DNA from: Opitutaceae bacterium
GTDB taxonomy: Bacteria; Verrucomicrobiota; Verrucomicrobiia; Opitutales; Opitutaceae
Direction of reading: 5' to 3'
DNA length: 64,000 bases
NCBI GenBank assembly: GCA_003151515.1
Contig: PLXS01000010.1
Coordinates: 62,001 to 126,000 of the forward strand
Part shown: positions 17,507 through 27,362 of the stretch, piece after piece
Position numbering within the stretch: the stretch's first letter is position 1
Layout: each line of letters starts with the position of its first letter
Program-made: the position numbers and the translations under genes
The notes under the pieces: model-generated
What the model saw: only the letters and a program-made list of their open reading frames with translations
What the model was told of the DNA's origin: nothing
Database searches by the model: none

Positions 17507-18850
17507 ATGAGCAACCTGACCAACCGCCGGGAATTCCTTAGGAAGAGCACAGCCGCCGGCCTGAGCCTCGGCCTCGCGGCCTCCACGCCCTCGTGGCTGC
17601 GGGCCGCGCAGGGCGCCTCCGCGCCGTCCAACCGGCTCCGCGTGGCCGTCATGGGCACGAACAACCGGGGCTTGGACCACATCGAGGCGATTTCCGGCAT
17701 CGAGGGCGTGGAGATAGCCTACCTCTGCGACGTGGACGAGCGGGCCCTCGCCAAGGGGGTCAAGCAGGCGGCGACCCTGGGGCTTGAGCCGAAGGCATTA
17801 AGGGACTTCCGCAGGGCGCTCGACGACAAGTCGGTCGACGCGATCACGATCGCGGCGCCCGACCACTGGCACACGCCGATGGCGATCCTCGCCCTGGCGG
17901 CGGGCAAGCACGTCTACGTAGAGAAGCCCTGCAGCCAGAATCCCCACGAGGGCGAGCTGCTCCTCAAGGCGATCGAGCGCTACGGCCGGCTGGTGCAGAT
18001 GGGCAACCAGCGCCGCTCGTTCCCCAACATGCAGGCCGCGGTCAGGGAGATCCAGGGCGGGGTGATCGGCAAGGCCTACTTCGCCAAGTGCTGGTACGAC
18101 AACAACCGCGGGAGCATCGGCCACGGCGCCGAGGCGGCGGTGCCGCCCGAGCTCGACTACGAGCTCTGGCAGGGACCGGCGCCGCGCAGGCCCTACAGGA
18201 GCAACGTCATCCCGTACAACTGGCACTGGTTCTGGCACTGGGGGACGGGCGAGGCCCTCAACAACGGGACGCACGAGTTCGACGTCTGCCGCTGGGTCCT
18301 GGGGGTCGACTTCGCGACCAAGGTGACCTCGAGCGGCGGCCGCTACGCCTTCAGCGACGACTGGGAGACCCCGGACACGCAGGTGATCGGCTGGGAGTTC
18401 GGCGCCGAGAAGGCCATCACCTGGGAGGGGCGCAGCTGCAACGGCTTCCCGACCGAGGGACTCTCGCGCGGTGCCTACATCTACGGCACCGAGGGGACAG
18501 CGCTGCTCGAGAACGACAACTACACCGCCTTTGACAGGAAGAAGAAGGTGGTGCGCTCGCTCCAGGACAAGCCCGAGGGCAACGGCACCGACCTGAGGAG
18601 CGCCTCGGGGATCCGCCTGGACAGGCTGCACGTGAAGAATTTCGTGGATGCGATAAGGACGGGCTCGGCGCTCAACTCGCCCATCTCCGAGGGCCACAAG
18701 AGCGTGACGCTGCTGCACCTGGGAAACATCGCGCAGCGGGTCGGGCGCGTCCTCAACTGCAACCCCTCGGACGGGCACATCCTGGGCGACGACGCGGCGA
18801 TGGGGCTCTGGCAGCGGCAGTACGAGCCGGGCTGGGCCCCCGCCGCCTGA
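17507..18850 (+). CDS. Tat-exported Gfo/Idh/MocA family oxidoreductase
   Basis: This 447-residue NAD(P)-dependent dehydrogenase has a clear Tat leader (NRREFLRKSTAAGLSLGLAAS). The Rossmann start is LRVAVMGTNNRGLDH and the catalytic EKP motif is YVEKPCSQNPHEG. The large C-terminal domain carries the substrate pocket (NWHWFWHWGTGEALNNGTHE). It follows the isomerase-like gene by 5 bases and precedes the GH27 gene by 2 bases, so the three form an operon that likely releases and oxidises galactose-type sugars outside the cytoplasm. Confidence 0.92.
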   Translation: MSNLTNRREFLRKSTAAGLSLGLAASTPSWLRAAQGASAPSNRLRVAVMGTNNRGLDHIEAISGIEGVEIAYLCDVDERALAKGVKQAATLGLEPKALRDFRRALDDKSVDAITIAAPDHWHTPMAILALAAGKHVYVEKPCSQNPHEGELLLKAIERYGRLVQMGNQRRSFPNMQAAVREIQGGVIGKAYFAKCWYDNNRGSIGHGAEAAVPPELDYELWQGPAPRRPYRSNVIPYNWHWFWHWGTGEALNNGTHEFDVCRWVLGVDFATKVTSSGGRYAFSDDWETPDTQVIGWEFGAEKAITWEGRSCNGFPTEGLSRGAYIYGTEGTALLENDNYTAFDRKKKVVRSLQDKPEGNGTDLRSASGIRLDRLHVKNFVDAIRTGSALNSPISEGHKSVTLLHLGNIAQRVGRVLNCNPSDGHILGDDAAMGLWQRQYEPGWAPAA

Positions 18851-18852
18851 GG

Positions 18853-20583
18853 ATGCCGGCGAGCGCCGCCTCCGCACGGGCCCCCCTGCTCCTCGCGCTG
18901 GCACTCTGCGGCGCGGCGGGCGCGCCCGCGCCGGGCTCCGGGGACTTCCACGGCTGGGCAACGACGCCCCCGATGGGCTGGAACAGCTGGGACTGCTTCG
19001 CCACCACGCTCACGGAGGCGCAGGCCCGAGCGCAGGCGGACGTCATGGTGGACAAGCTGGCGGCGCACGGCTGGCAGTACGTGGTCGTGGACGTCCAATG
19101 GTACGAGCCGGGCGCCACCGGATATGGGTACCACGCCGGGGCGCGTCTGACCCTTGACGGAAACGGCCGGCTCCTGCCGGCGCCAAACAAGTTTCCCGGC
19201 GCCCACGGCGGGGCCGGCTTCAGGCCGCTTGCGGACTACGTGCACGCGAAGGGCCTCAAGCTTGGCATCCACCTCATGCGGGGCATCCCCCGCCAGGCGG
19301 TCAGCGAGAACCTCCCCATCGCCGGCACCCCGTACCACGCGGCCGACATCGCCGACCGCCTCGACGTGTGCGAGTGGAACAGCGACATGTACGGCGTCGA
19401 CATGTCGAGGCCGGGGGCGCAGGCGTACTACGACTCGGTGTTCGCGCTCATCGCATCGTGGGGCGTGGACTTCGTGAAGATGGACGACATCGCCCGCCCC
19501 ACCATCCGAAACGAGCCCGAGATCGAGGCGGTGCGCGCGGCCATAGACCGCTGCGGCCGGGCCATGGTACTTAGCCTGTCCCCGGGCGAGACGGACATCA
19601 GCGCCGCCGCCCATGTCGCCGCCCATGCCAACATGTGGCGCATCTCCGATGACTTCTGGGACCACTGGTCGCTGCTGCGCGACCAGTTCGAGCGCCTCAA
19701 CCAGTGGAGCAGGTGGCGCGCCCCCGGGGCATGGCCCGACGCCGACATGATCCCCATGGGCACGATCGACATGGGGCGAAAGACATGGTTCAGCCATGAC
19801 GAGCAGGTCACGCTGATGACGCTCTGGTGCGTCGCCCGCTCTCCCCTCATGGTCGGAGCCGACCTGACGCGGCTGGACGGCCCGACGCTCGCGCTCCTCA
19901 CCAACGACGAGGTCCTCCAGGTGAACCAGGCGAGCGCCAACAACCGGCAGCTCTTTCGGGACGGCGCCGGCGGCGTGGGCTGGATCGCGGACGCGCCGGG
20001 CGGTCGCGACAGGTATGTCGCCCTTTTCAACACGCGCGACCCCTGGATCCTGGATGACTCGAGGCGAATCTGGCTTAGCGCGACCGTCGACGAGGCCACG
20101 CCCGGGCAGGCCGTCCCGTTCGACCTCCCCGTCGCCGGCCTCGCCAAGGTCGTCCTGGCCGCAGATGCCGGAAAGTCCCCCCGGTTCTGGTGGCCTTCGA
20201 TTTTCCGGGAGGTGCGCTGGGTGTACCCGGACGGCCGCGAGGCGCCCGCCGACCGCGAATACGGCAGCCACGGGGAGAAGGTGAACGGCATCGATGTGCC
20301 CCCGGGCGCCGCGAGGCTGCGGGGCGTCGCGCGCCTCGACGACGAGGCGCGGCGCGACCGCATGGGCGATGGCCTTGTCTTCTCGGCGTACGGCTTCACC
20401 GCGGCCGACCTGGCCGCGCCATCGCGGCCCGTCGACCTCGACCTTGAGAACCTGGGCCTCGGCCGCAGGGTGCGCATCCGCGACCTGTGGGCCCACAGGG
20501 ACCTCGGCGCCTTCTCGGGGACATTCTCGCCCGAGATTGAGTGGCACGGGGCGCGCCTCTACCGCGCCTCGGCGGCTCCCTAG
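18853..20583 (+). CDS. Exported GH27 alpha-galactosidase-type glycoside hydrolase
   Basis: This 576-residue enzyme starts with a signal peptide (APLLLALALCGAAGAPA) and the GH27 opening PPMGWNSWDCF. The nucleophile Asp lies in VDFVKMDDIA and the acid/base Asp in MWRISDDFWDHW. The sequence continues through MIPMGTIDMG and the conserved WCVARSPLMVGADL block. The C-terminal part (about 390-576) contains an inserted beta-rich segment before the final sandwich. Likely substrates are alpha-galactosides or related alpha-linked sugars. It is the third gene of the isomerase-oxidoreductase operon. Confidence 0.88.
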   Translation: MPASAASARAPLLLALALCGAAGAPAPGSGDFHGWATTPPMGWNSWDCFATTLTEAQARAQADVMVDKLAAHGWQYVVVDVQWYEPGATGYGYHAGARLTLDGNGRLLPAPNKFPGAHGGAGFRPLADYVHAKGLKLGIHLMRGIPRQAVSENLPIAGTPYHAADIADRLDVCEWNSDMYGVDMSRPGAQAYYDSVFALIASWGVDFVKMDDIARPTIRNEPEIEAVRAAIDRCGRAMVLSLSPGETDISAAAHVAAHANMWRISDDFWDHWSLLRDQFERLNQWSRWRAPGAWPDADMIPMGTIDMGRKTWFSHDEQVTLMTLWCVARSPLMVGADLTRLDGPTLALLTNDEVLQVNQASANNRQLFRDGAGGVGWIADAPGGRDRYVALFNTRDPWILDDSRRIWLSATVDEATPGQAVPFDLPVAGLAKVVLAADAGKSPRFWWPSIFREVRWVYPDGREAPADREYGSHGEKVNGIDVPPGAARLRGVARLDDEARRDRMGDGLVFSAYGFTAADLAAPSRPVDLDLENLGLGRRVRIRDLWAHRDLGAFSGTFSPEIEWHGARLYRASAAP

Positions 20584-20599
20584 GGGCCGTCGCCGGCGG

Positions 20600-22723
20600 C
20601 TACCTGGGAAGCGCGAACGCCACGTAGCTGTCGCCCGCCGGCGTGCCGAGCTTCGAGCCGCCGCAGGCCACGGCGACGAATTGGCGCCCGCCGGCCATGT
20701 AAGTGCACGGCGTCGCGAACGCCGCAGCCGGCAGCTCGAACTCCCAAAGGAGCGCCCCGTTTCGCCTGTCGAACGCCCGGATCATGCCGTCCTTCGTGGC
20801 CGCTATGAAGAGGAGCCCGCCGGCCGTGGCGACGGGCCCGCCGTAGTTCTCCGTCCCGGTCGGCGGGATGCTCCTGGCCTTGAGCTCCTTGAACTCCCCG
20901 AGCGGGACCCTCCACACCTGCCTGCCGCTGTTCATGTCGATCGCCGTCAGCGAGCCCCACGGGGGCGATATCGCAGGGTAGCCCTTGCTGTCGACCCACC
21001 TGTCGTAGCCGTTGAACCTGTAGGGGATCCTCGGCGGCATGCTCGCGTCCGCGGCCGGCGCGGACTGTCCGGCGGCGGCCGCCTGCTCGGTGCCCAGCAG
21101 ATAGGACACAATGGTCTCCCTGTCCTCCTTTGAAAGGATCGGGAAGCCGGGCATCATCCTGCGGCCCGTCGCGACCAGGGTGACGATCTCGTCCTTCGGG
21201 CGGCGCGAGCCCACGTCGACGAGCGAAGGGATGCCCCCGGCGGGCAGGCCCTTGCGCTCCAGCCCGTGGCAGGCGACGCAGTACTGCGTGTAGAGGCGCC
21301 TGCCCGGGCTCATCCCCTCGAGCTCCGCCTCCTTCGGCGTGTCGCTTAGCGACGCGACCCAGGCCATCTCGTTCGCGTTCACGTAGAGGATCCCGTCCGG
21401 GTCCATGGCGGGGCCGCCCCACTCCCCGCCGCCGTCGAACCCGGGGAAGAGGATCGTCTCCTGCTTCCCGAAGGGCTGGAAGAGGCCGGTGCGCGCCCTG
21501 CGGAAGCGCTCCAGGAGCTCAGCGCGGTTCTCGGCGTAGGGGCTTATGTCGGCCTCGGTGAGCGACTGCCTCGCGTACGGCAGGGGGACCGCCGGCACGG
21601 GCTGCGTCGGCCACGCCTGCTCGCCGACGAGGTCCGACGCCGGGAAGGGCCTCTCCTCGATGGGGAAGAGCGGCTCGCCGCTCACCCGGTCGAAGGCGAA
21701 GGTGAATCCCGTCTTGGTGGTCTGCACGACGGCGTCCACCCGTCGGCCGCCGTGCACAAGCGTCGCCAGCACCGGGGGCGACGGCAGGTCGCGGTCCCAC
21801 ATGTCGTGGTGGACCGACTGGCGCCACCACAGGAGCTTGCCCGTCGCCGCGTCGAGCGCCAGCAGGCAGTTCGCATAAAGGTCCTGCCCGATGCGGTGGC
21901 CGCCCCAGAAATCGGGGGCCGCGGAGCCGGTCGGCACGTAAAGGATGCCCCTCCTTCGGTCAACGGCCATCCCGGCCCAGCAGTTGGCCGAGCCGACGGT
22001 GATGTTGCGGTACGCGTCCTTGGACCAGGTCTCGTAGCCCGGGTCCGATGGATAGGGCATCGTCCTGAAGGTCCAGGCGAGGGTCCCCGTGCGCACGTTG
22101 AACGACTGGATGAAGCCCGGCGCCGCGTCCTGGTCCTCGGACACGCGGGTCGGCATGGCGATCAGGTCGCCGAAAAGCGTCCCCGGCGTCGTCGATGCCA
22201 CGTACTTGTCCTGGGCCTGGGGGCCCAGCCCCGCCTTGAGGCTCGCCCTGCCCCCAAAGCCGAAGCCCGGGATCATCGCCCCCGTCCTCGCGTCAAGCGC
22301 GTAGAGCCACGGGCCGACCGTGCACAGGATCCTCCTGTCGCTGCCGTGCGACCAGTAGGTAACCCCCCGGTTGTTCTCGGAGGTGGGCGGGTTCCTCGGG
22401 TCGAGGAAGCGCCAGAGCTGCCTTCCCGAGGCCGCGTCCAGGGCGAAGACCTGGCTGCCCGCCGTGACCCCGTAGAGCACGCCGCCGACCACGATCGGGT
22501 TGCACTGCATCTGGCCCGGGTCGGAGGTATGGTATTCCCAGGCGACCTTGAGGCGGCGCACGTTGGCCGTGTCGATCTGCTCCAGAGGCGAGTAGTGGCT
22601 TCGCCCCGGCCCGCCGAGGTACTCGGGCCACTCCCGACCGGCGTCGTCCTGCGTGCTGGAGAGGCCGTGCGGCAGGGCGACGGCGGATGCTATAAGCGCA
22701 AGCGCGGCTGCTCGGGGTCTCAT
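20600..22723 (-). CDS. PQQ-dependent dehydrogenase with internal cytochrome c domain
   Basis: This 707-residue exported quinoprotein resembles membrane-type glucose or alcohol dehydrogenases. A signal peptide precedes EWPEYLGGPGRSHYSPL, and the eight-bladed propeller runs through GVTYWSHGSDRRILC, GSANCWAGMAVD and QSVHHDMWDRDLPSPP. A cytochrome c domain (YTQYCVACHGLERKG, with a distal Met candidate in RRMMPGFP) is placed at about residues 470-550, inside the propeller rather than at the C-terminus, and the last blades follow it. Electrons would pass from PQQ to the haem c. It is convergent with GH27 and could oxidise sugars that enzyme releases. Confidence 0.88.
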   Translation of the reverse strand: MRPRAAALALIASAVALPHGLSSTQDDAGREWPEYLGGPGRSHYSPLEQIDTANVRRLKVAWEYHTSDPGQMQCNPIVVGGVLYGVTAGSQVFALDAASGRQLWRFLDPRNPPTSENNRGVTYWSHGSDRRILCTVGPWLYALDARTGAMIPGFGFGGRASLKAGLGPQAQDKYVASTTPGTLFGDLIAMPTRVSEDQDAAPGFIQSFNVRTGTLAWTFRTMPYPSDPGYETWSKDAYRNITVGSANCWAGMAVDRRRGILYVPTGSAAPDFWGGHRIGQDLYANCLLALDAATGKLLWWRQSVHHDMWDRDLPSPPVLATLVHGGRRVDAVVQTTKTGFTFAFDRVSGEPLFPIEERPFPASDLVGEQAWPTQPVPAVPLPYARQSLTEADISPYAENRAELLERFRRARTGLFQPFGKQETILFPGFDGGGEWGGPAMDPDGILYVNANEMAWVASLSDTPKEAELEGMSPGRRLYTQYCVACHGLERKGLPAGGIPSLVDVGSRRPKDEIVTLVATGRRMMPGFPILSKEDRETIVSYLLGTEQAAAAGQSAPAADASMPPRIPYRFNGYDRWVDSKGYPAISPPWGSLTAIDMNSGRQVWRVPLGEFKELKARSIPPTGTENYGGPVATAGGLLFIAATKDGMIRAFDRRNGALLWEFELPAAAFATPCTYMAGGRQFVAVACGGSKLGTPAGDSYVAFALPR

Positions 22724-22943
22724 GATGAAATCCGGGGTTGAAGGGTCGGTCGCCGTCGGCTTCCGGGGTAGAGACGGATCGGCAGCACCGAACCTTTACG
22801 CGGGTGAATTCAATGGGCGCACGGGCGAAGTCAACCGTTCAGGCGGCCGGCGCCGCCACCGCGGGCCGAAAGTTCGGGTTTTTCCCGGGGAACCTGCTAA
22901 AGGTGGAGCCCAATTGACGGGCGCCCCAGCCGCCGCAGAACCG

Positions 22944-23597
22944 ATGAAGCACATCTACAGGACAGTCCTCTTCGACATGGACGGCACGCTTGTGGACGCG
23001 TTCAAGACGCTCCACCGCGCCTACAGCCACACGCTGCCGCTCCTCGGGTATCCCGCTCCGACCGCGGAGGAGGTTCGCAGCAGCGTGGGCGGGGGCCTCG
23101 AGAACGCCATGGGCCACTTCGTCTCCCCGGAGCTGGTCGCCGAGGCCTGCAGGATCCATGTCGCCTACACCGAGAAGATCCTGACCGACGACCCCATCCT
23201 CTACGACGGCGCCTCCGAGCTGGTCGACGCCCTGCGCGCACACGGCGCCAAGGTCGGGGTCCTCACGAACAAGATAGGCGACCATGCCCGCAGGGTCCTC
23301 GCCCACCTGGGCCTCGCCTCCCGCCTCGACCTGGTCCTCGGCGCCCGCGACTGCCCCTGGCGCAAGCCCGCCGCCGAGTTCACCGCGGAGGCCCTGCGCC
23401 GGATCGGGGCGGACGGGGACAGCTGCCTCGTGGGCGATTCCCCGTTCGACGTCAAGACGGCCCAAAACGCCGGGATCCCCAGCCTTTGCGTCACGACGGG
23501 GACGCATGGCGAGGCGGCGCTTCGCGCCGCAGGCGCGACCGCCGTCCACCCGAACTTGCGCGCCCTCTCCAAGGCGGAGTTCGGGCTCGCCATTTAG
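22944..23597 (+). CDS. HAD-family phosphatase (phosphoglycolate phosphatase-like)
   Basis: This 217-residue HAD hydrolase has motif I FDMDGTLVDAF (Asp nucleophile), motif II VGVLTNK, the motif III Lys in WRKPAAEF and motif IV GDSPFDVKTA. The helical cap between motifs I and II is typical of Gph/YfnB-type enzymes. The substrate is uncertain. The ATG at 22944 matches the family start (MKHIYRTVLFDMDG); the open frame further upstream is not family-like. It is convergent with the sugar kinase. Confidence 0.85.
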   Translation: MKHIYRTVLFDMDGTLVDAFKTLHRAYSHTLPLLGYPAPTAEEVRSSVGGGLENAMGHFVSPELVAEACRIHVAYTEKILTDDPILYDGASELVDALRAHGAKVGVLTNKIGDHARRVLAHLGLASRLDLVLGARDCPWRKPAAEFTAEALRRIGADGDSCLVGDSPFDVKTAQNAGIPSLCVTTGTHGEAALRAAGATAVHPNLRALSKAEFGLAI

Positions 23598-23616
23598 CCG
23601 GCAGCCGGGGCCCGCG

Positions 23617-24714
23617 TCACCGAACCACGCGCGCCCCGCCCCCGGTGATCAGCTTCTCGACCTCGCCTCGCGTCGCCATCGACGTGTCCCCGGGTGTCGT
23701 CGAGGCCAGCGCTCCGTGAGCCGCGCCGTAGTCGACCGCCCTCTGGGGGTCGTTGAACTCGAGGAAGGCGAACTGCAGGCCCGAGGCGAAGGAGTCGCCG
23801 CCGCCGACGCGGTCGAGGATCTCCAGGTCCGGATACTTGCGGCTCTCGTGGAACCTCCCGTCGTGCCACAGGATGGCGCTCCAGTCGTTCCTGGTCGCCG
23901 TGATCACCCGGCGCAGCGTCGTGGCCGCCACCTTGAAGTTGGGGTAGGCCCTTGTGGCCTCGGCGATCATCGCCTTGAAGGCCCCGGTCTCGATCGAGGA
24001 GAGGCTCTTGTCCGCTCCCCTGACCTCGAAGCCCAGGGACGCGGTGAAGTCCTCCTCGTTGCCGATCATGACGTCGACATGCCGCGCGATTTCGCGGTTG
24101 ACCTCCCGGGCCCTGTCCAGGCCCCCGATGGACTTCCAGAGCGAGGGGCGGTAGTTCAGGTCGTACGAGACGACCGTTCCGTGGCGGCGCGCGGCCCCGA
24201 CGGCCTCCACCGCGAGGGCGGCCGTCGTCTCGGACAGCGCCGCGAAGATGCCCCCGGTGTGGAACCAGCGAACGCCCAGCTTCCCGAAGATGTGCTCCCA
24301 GTCGAAGTCGCCCGGCTTGAGCTGCGACGCGGCCGTGTGGCCCCGGTCGGGGACCCCCACCGCCCCGCGCACCCCAAAGCCGCGCTCGGTGAAGTTGAGC
24401 CCGTTGCGCACGGTGCGTCCTATCCCGTCGTCGGACCTCCAGCGGATGAAGTCAGTCGAGACGCCGCCCTGCATGATGAAGTCCTCGATCAGGCGGCCGA
24501 CCTCGTTGTCAACGAGGGCGGTGCAGACCGCCGTCCTCATGCCGAAGCACTTGCGCAGCCCCCGGGACGTATTGTACTCGCCGCCCCCCTCCCACGCCGC
24601 GAATGAGCGCGCGGTGCGGATCCTGCCCTCGCCCGGGTCCAGGCGCAGCATGACCTCGCCAAGCGAGAGCTGCTCAAAGGCGCATTCGGCGGGGGGGCGT
24701 ATGTTCAGGGCCAT
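23617..24714 (-). CDS. kdgK: PfkB-family sugar kinase, probable 2-keto-3-deoxygluconate kinase
   Basis: This 365-residue ribokinase-fold kinase has the PfkB signature 2 DRVGGGDSFASGL with the catalytic Asp. The N-terminal LGEVMLRLDPGEGRI and GGGEYNTSRGLRKCFG are typical of KDG kinases. A Tyr-Asp-Leu-Asn-Tyr-Arg block (SYDLNYRPSLW) is another KdgK hallmark. It probably phosphorylates 2-keto-3-deoxygluconate from uronate or galactonate breakdown. Upstream on the same strand lies a 2-hydroxyacid dehydrogenase. Confidence 0.82.
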   Translation of the reverse strand: MALNIRPPAECAFEQLSLGEVMLRLDPGEGRIRTARSFAAWEGGGEYNTSRGLRKCFGMRTAVCTALVDNEVGRLIEDFIMQGGVSTDFIRWRSDDGIGRTVRNGLNFTERGFGVRGAVGVPDRGHTAASQLKPGDFDWEHIFGKLGVRWFHTGGIFAALSETTAALAVEAVGAARRHGTVVSYDLNYRPSLWKSIGGLDRAREVNREIARHVDVMIGNEEDFTASLGFEVRGADKSLSSIETGAFKAMIAEATRAYPNFKVAATTLRRVITATRNDWSAILWHDGRFHESRKYPDLEILDRVGGGDSFASGLQFAFLEFNDPQRAVDYGAAHGALASTTPGDTSMATRGEVEKLITGGGARVVR

Positions 24715-24770
24715 GGTGCCTGGGAGGATAAGGCGGTTCTGCGGGTCTCGTCAAAGCCGGGAGCGGCGCC

Positions 24771-25745
24771 CTACGCCGCCCCGCCCACCCCCGGATTCGC
24801 CTGGGCGACGGGCGGCTTCCCTGCGAAGAAGCGCGTCAGGTTCTCGACGGCGCACGACGCCTGCCTCTGGACGCTCTCGTAGGTGCGCGAGCCTATGTGG
24901 GGGGTGATGATGACGTTCGGAAGGCCGAGCAGCGGGTGGTCGGGCGGGGGCGGCTCCTGGTCCAGAACGTCCGCGGCGTAGGCGAGGAGCCTGCCCTCCC
25001 CCAAGGCCGCGACGAGCGCCTCGAGCTCGACCAGCTCGCCGCGCCCCGTGTTCACGATCAGCGCCCCCTTTCGGATGAGCGGGAAGTTGCGGGCGTTTAT
25101 CAGGTGGCGGGTGGCGGGAGTCAGCTTGGTGTGGAGCGTAATTATGTCTGCCCGCCTCAGGGCCTCCTCAAGCTCCGCGACGCGCTCGACGCCGTGCTGG
25201 CGCGCAAATTCCTCGTCCCAGTGGTGGCCGAAGCCGATCACCTTGAGGCCGAACGCCCCAGCCCGGATCGCGACCTCCCGGCCGACCCGCCCGAGGCCGA
25301 TGATGGCAAGCGTCTTTCCAAAGAGCTCGTGGCCCGTGATCCGCGTCCAGCGGCCCGCGGCGGTGTGGTTCGCCTCGACGACCAGGTTTCGCGCGGCGGC
25401 CAGCATGAGCGCGAATGTGTGCTCGGCGACCGTGGTGTGGTTGACGCCCGGGGTGAAAAGGACGGGAACCCCAAGCTCGGTCGCCGCGCGAAGGTCGATC
25501 TTGTCCAAGCCTATCCCGTACTTGGAGATGACCTTCAGCCGTGGAAGCGACTTCATGATCACGCCCCGCGTCAGGGCGTCGTCCCCGCATATGAGGCCGT
25601 CGAAACCGCCTGCAAGCTCGAGCATGCGCGCCTCGGAAAGCGGCCCGCGCTCCCTCACGACCTCGAAGCCCGCGGCCGCAAGCATCTCGTGGTGGGCGCC
25701 CGGCGTGTCCTGGAATGACGTGGTGGTAAGGAGGATCCTCTTCAT
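24771..25745 (-). CDS. D-isomer-specific 2-hydroxyacid dehydrogenase
   Basis: This 324-residue NAD-dependent enzyme resembles D-3-phosphoglycerate dehydrogenase without the regulatory ACT domain. The dinucleotide fold is IIGLGRVGREVA, and the catalytic Arg, Glu and His fall in VNTGRGELV, DVLDQEPPP and ITPHIGSRT. The family also contains hydroxypyruvate and glyoxylate reductases, so the substrate is open. It lies 56 bp upstream of the KDG-kinase-like gene on the same strand; both may serve sugar-acid catabolism. Confidence 0.87.
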   Translation of the reverse strand: MKRILLTTTSFQDTPGAHHEMLAAAGFEVVRERGPLSEARMLELAGGFDGLICGDDALTRGVIMKSLPRLKVISKYGIGLDKIDLRAATELGVPVLFTPGVNHTTVAEHTFALMLAAARNLVVEANHTAAGRWTRITGHELFGKTLAIIGLGRVGREVAIRAGAFGLKVIGFGHHWDEEFARQHGVERVAELEEALRRADIITLHTKLTPATRHLINARNFPLIRKGALIVNTGRGELVELEALVAALGEGRLLAYAADVLDQEPPPPDHPLLGLPNVIITPHIGSRTYESVQRQASCAVENLTRFFAGKPPVAQANPGVGGAA

Positions 25746-25963
25746 GGGTGGAAGCGACTGCGGTCATAGCCTAGGGGGAGCCCGCCCGCCGGGCAACACG
25801 GCAAAGGCCCCTGAGGGCACCGGCAAGGCCGCGGCCCAGCGGGAGCCGCGGGGCGCGCCGCAACATTGCTCCCGCCATCCCCCGGTTCACGCCGCCCGTG
25901 TGGCCTCGAACAAATTCCTTACATGTCGCCGCCTGATTGGGTACCTTCGGCGCCGCACCCCGC

Positions 25964-27292
25964 ATGAGCATGCTGGCCTCAAGGCGGTTCCTTCCGCTCT
26001 TCATCACGCAGTTCATAGGCGCGTTCTGCGACAATGTCTTCAAGAACGCGTTCGTGCTGCTGGCCACCTTCGGACTCGCCCTCGCGCACGGATGGAACCC
26101 GGCGTACGCCGTGTACCTGATCGGCGGCCTTTTCATCCTGCCCTTCGTCCTCGTCTCGGGCTGGGCGGGCTATGTGTCGGACATCTGGCCCAGGCACACG
26201 ATCGTGCGGGGGCTCAAGACGTTCGAGGTCCTCGTCATGCTGGGGGCGGCCGCCGCGCTCCATGCCGACAGCTTCTACGGGATGTGGGCCATCATCGTCT
26301 GCCTCGGGCTGATCTCCGCCCTATTCGGCCCTCTCAAGTACGGGCTTTTGCCGGTATACCTGAGGCTCGAGGAGCTCGTGAAGGGCAACGCTTGGTTCGA
26401 GGCCGGATCCTTCATCGCGATAGTGACCGGGACGCTCGTCGGGGCGCGGGCGTCCTCGGGGAGCGCAGGCCGCAGCGAAGTCGGCATCCTCCTGGTGGCC
26501 CTCGGGCTCATCGGCTGCGTCTCGACCTACTTCCTGCCAAAGGCCCCGCCGGCCGCCGCCCAGACAGTCTCGCCGTGGAGCCCGAGGGCGCTCTACGTCT
26601 GCGCAGCCGGCGCCGTCGGCACGATCAGGAGGAACCCCTCCCTGTGGCAGAGTATATTCGGGGTGTCCTGGTTTTGGTGCCTCGGCGCCGTCCTCCTCTC
26701 GTTCCTGCCGACCTATGTGAAGGACACCCTCCATCAGGACGCCAACGGCGTGACACGCTTCCTTCTCTGCTTCGCGATCGGCGTCGGCGCGGGCTCGTTC
26801 CTGGGCCTCCTCCTCAACGGGGGCCGAATTCGCGCCACCTTCGTCCCGCCGGCCGGCGCCGCCATCAGCGGCTTCCTTATCCTGTGGGTGATCGCGGACG
26901 CGTGCGCGGGCGCCCGACTCAACGCCTTCCTCGCAGTCATCACGTCCGGGATCGGCATCGCCGGCGGGGTCTACTCGGTGCCCCTGTACGCGCTCATGCA
27001 GCACCGCAGCCCCGAGGACCAGCGCGGCCGCGTCATCTCGGCCAACAACATCATGAACGCGCTGTTCATGGTCGCGGGGGCGGTCGGGGCGATCGGCATC
27101 TCGGCGCTGGACCCGAGGCCCGCCGCGCTCCTCCTCGTCCTAGCGGCCGGAAACCTCGCGGTGTCCTCGTACATGGTCTGGCTCCTGCCGGACTCGGTCC
27201 AGAAAAGGGCGGTGCTTCGGGCGCTTAAGATCGTGTTCCGAATCCCGGCACACGCCCCGGGGAATTCCGGCGCGCAGGAACCCGATCCGTGA
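25964..27292 (+). CDS. MFS transporter related to lysophospholipid transporter LplT
   Basis: This membrane protein of about 442 residues has roughly 12 helices and the MFS opening RFLPLFITQFIGAFCDNVFKNAF, which is read as residues 5-27 and closely resembles LplT and the transporter half of bifunctional Aas proteins. The loop 2-3 region contains GYVSDIWPRHTIVRGLK. Here the transporter stands alone, with no acyltransferase domain fused or adjacent. ATGs at 25964 and 25970 are both possible. It ends 70 bp before a tRNA gene. Confidence 0.8.
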   Translation: MSMLASRRFLPLFITQFIGAFCDNVFKNAFVLLATFGLALAHGWNPAYAVYLIGGLFILPFVLVSGWAGYVSDIWPRHTIVRGLKTFEVLVMLGAAAALHADSFYGMWAIIVCLGLISALFGPLKYGLLPVYLRLEELVKGNAWFEAGSFIAIVTGTLVGARASSGSAGRSEVGILLVALGLIGCVSTYFLPKAPPAAAQTVSPWSPRALYVCAAGAVGTIRRNPSLWQSIFGVSWFWCLGAVLLSFLPTYVKDTLHQDANGVTRFLLCFAIGVGAGSFLGLLLNGGRIRATFVPPAGAAISGFLILWVIADACAGARLNAFLAVITSGIGIAGGVYSVPLYALMQHRSPEDQRGRVISANNIMNALFMVAGAVGAIGISALDPRPAALLLVLAAGNLAVSSYMVWLLPDSVQKRAVLRALKIVFRIPAHAPGNSGAQEPDP

Positions 27293-27362
27293 TCCGAACC
27301 GCACGGAGCGCAAGAAGCCGCTTTACGGGTTTTCAATCGTCCGCTACGGTCCCGGTTCTTTC

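Noticed and set aside
16397..18850. An 817-residue forward open frame
   Set aside because: Its first part is a shadow of the TIM-barrel gene in another frame; only the part from 17507 on is the true oxidoreductase, which has its own Tat leader and start.
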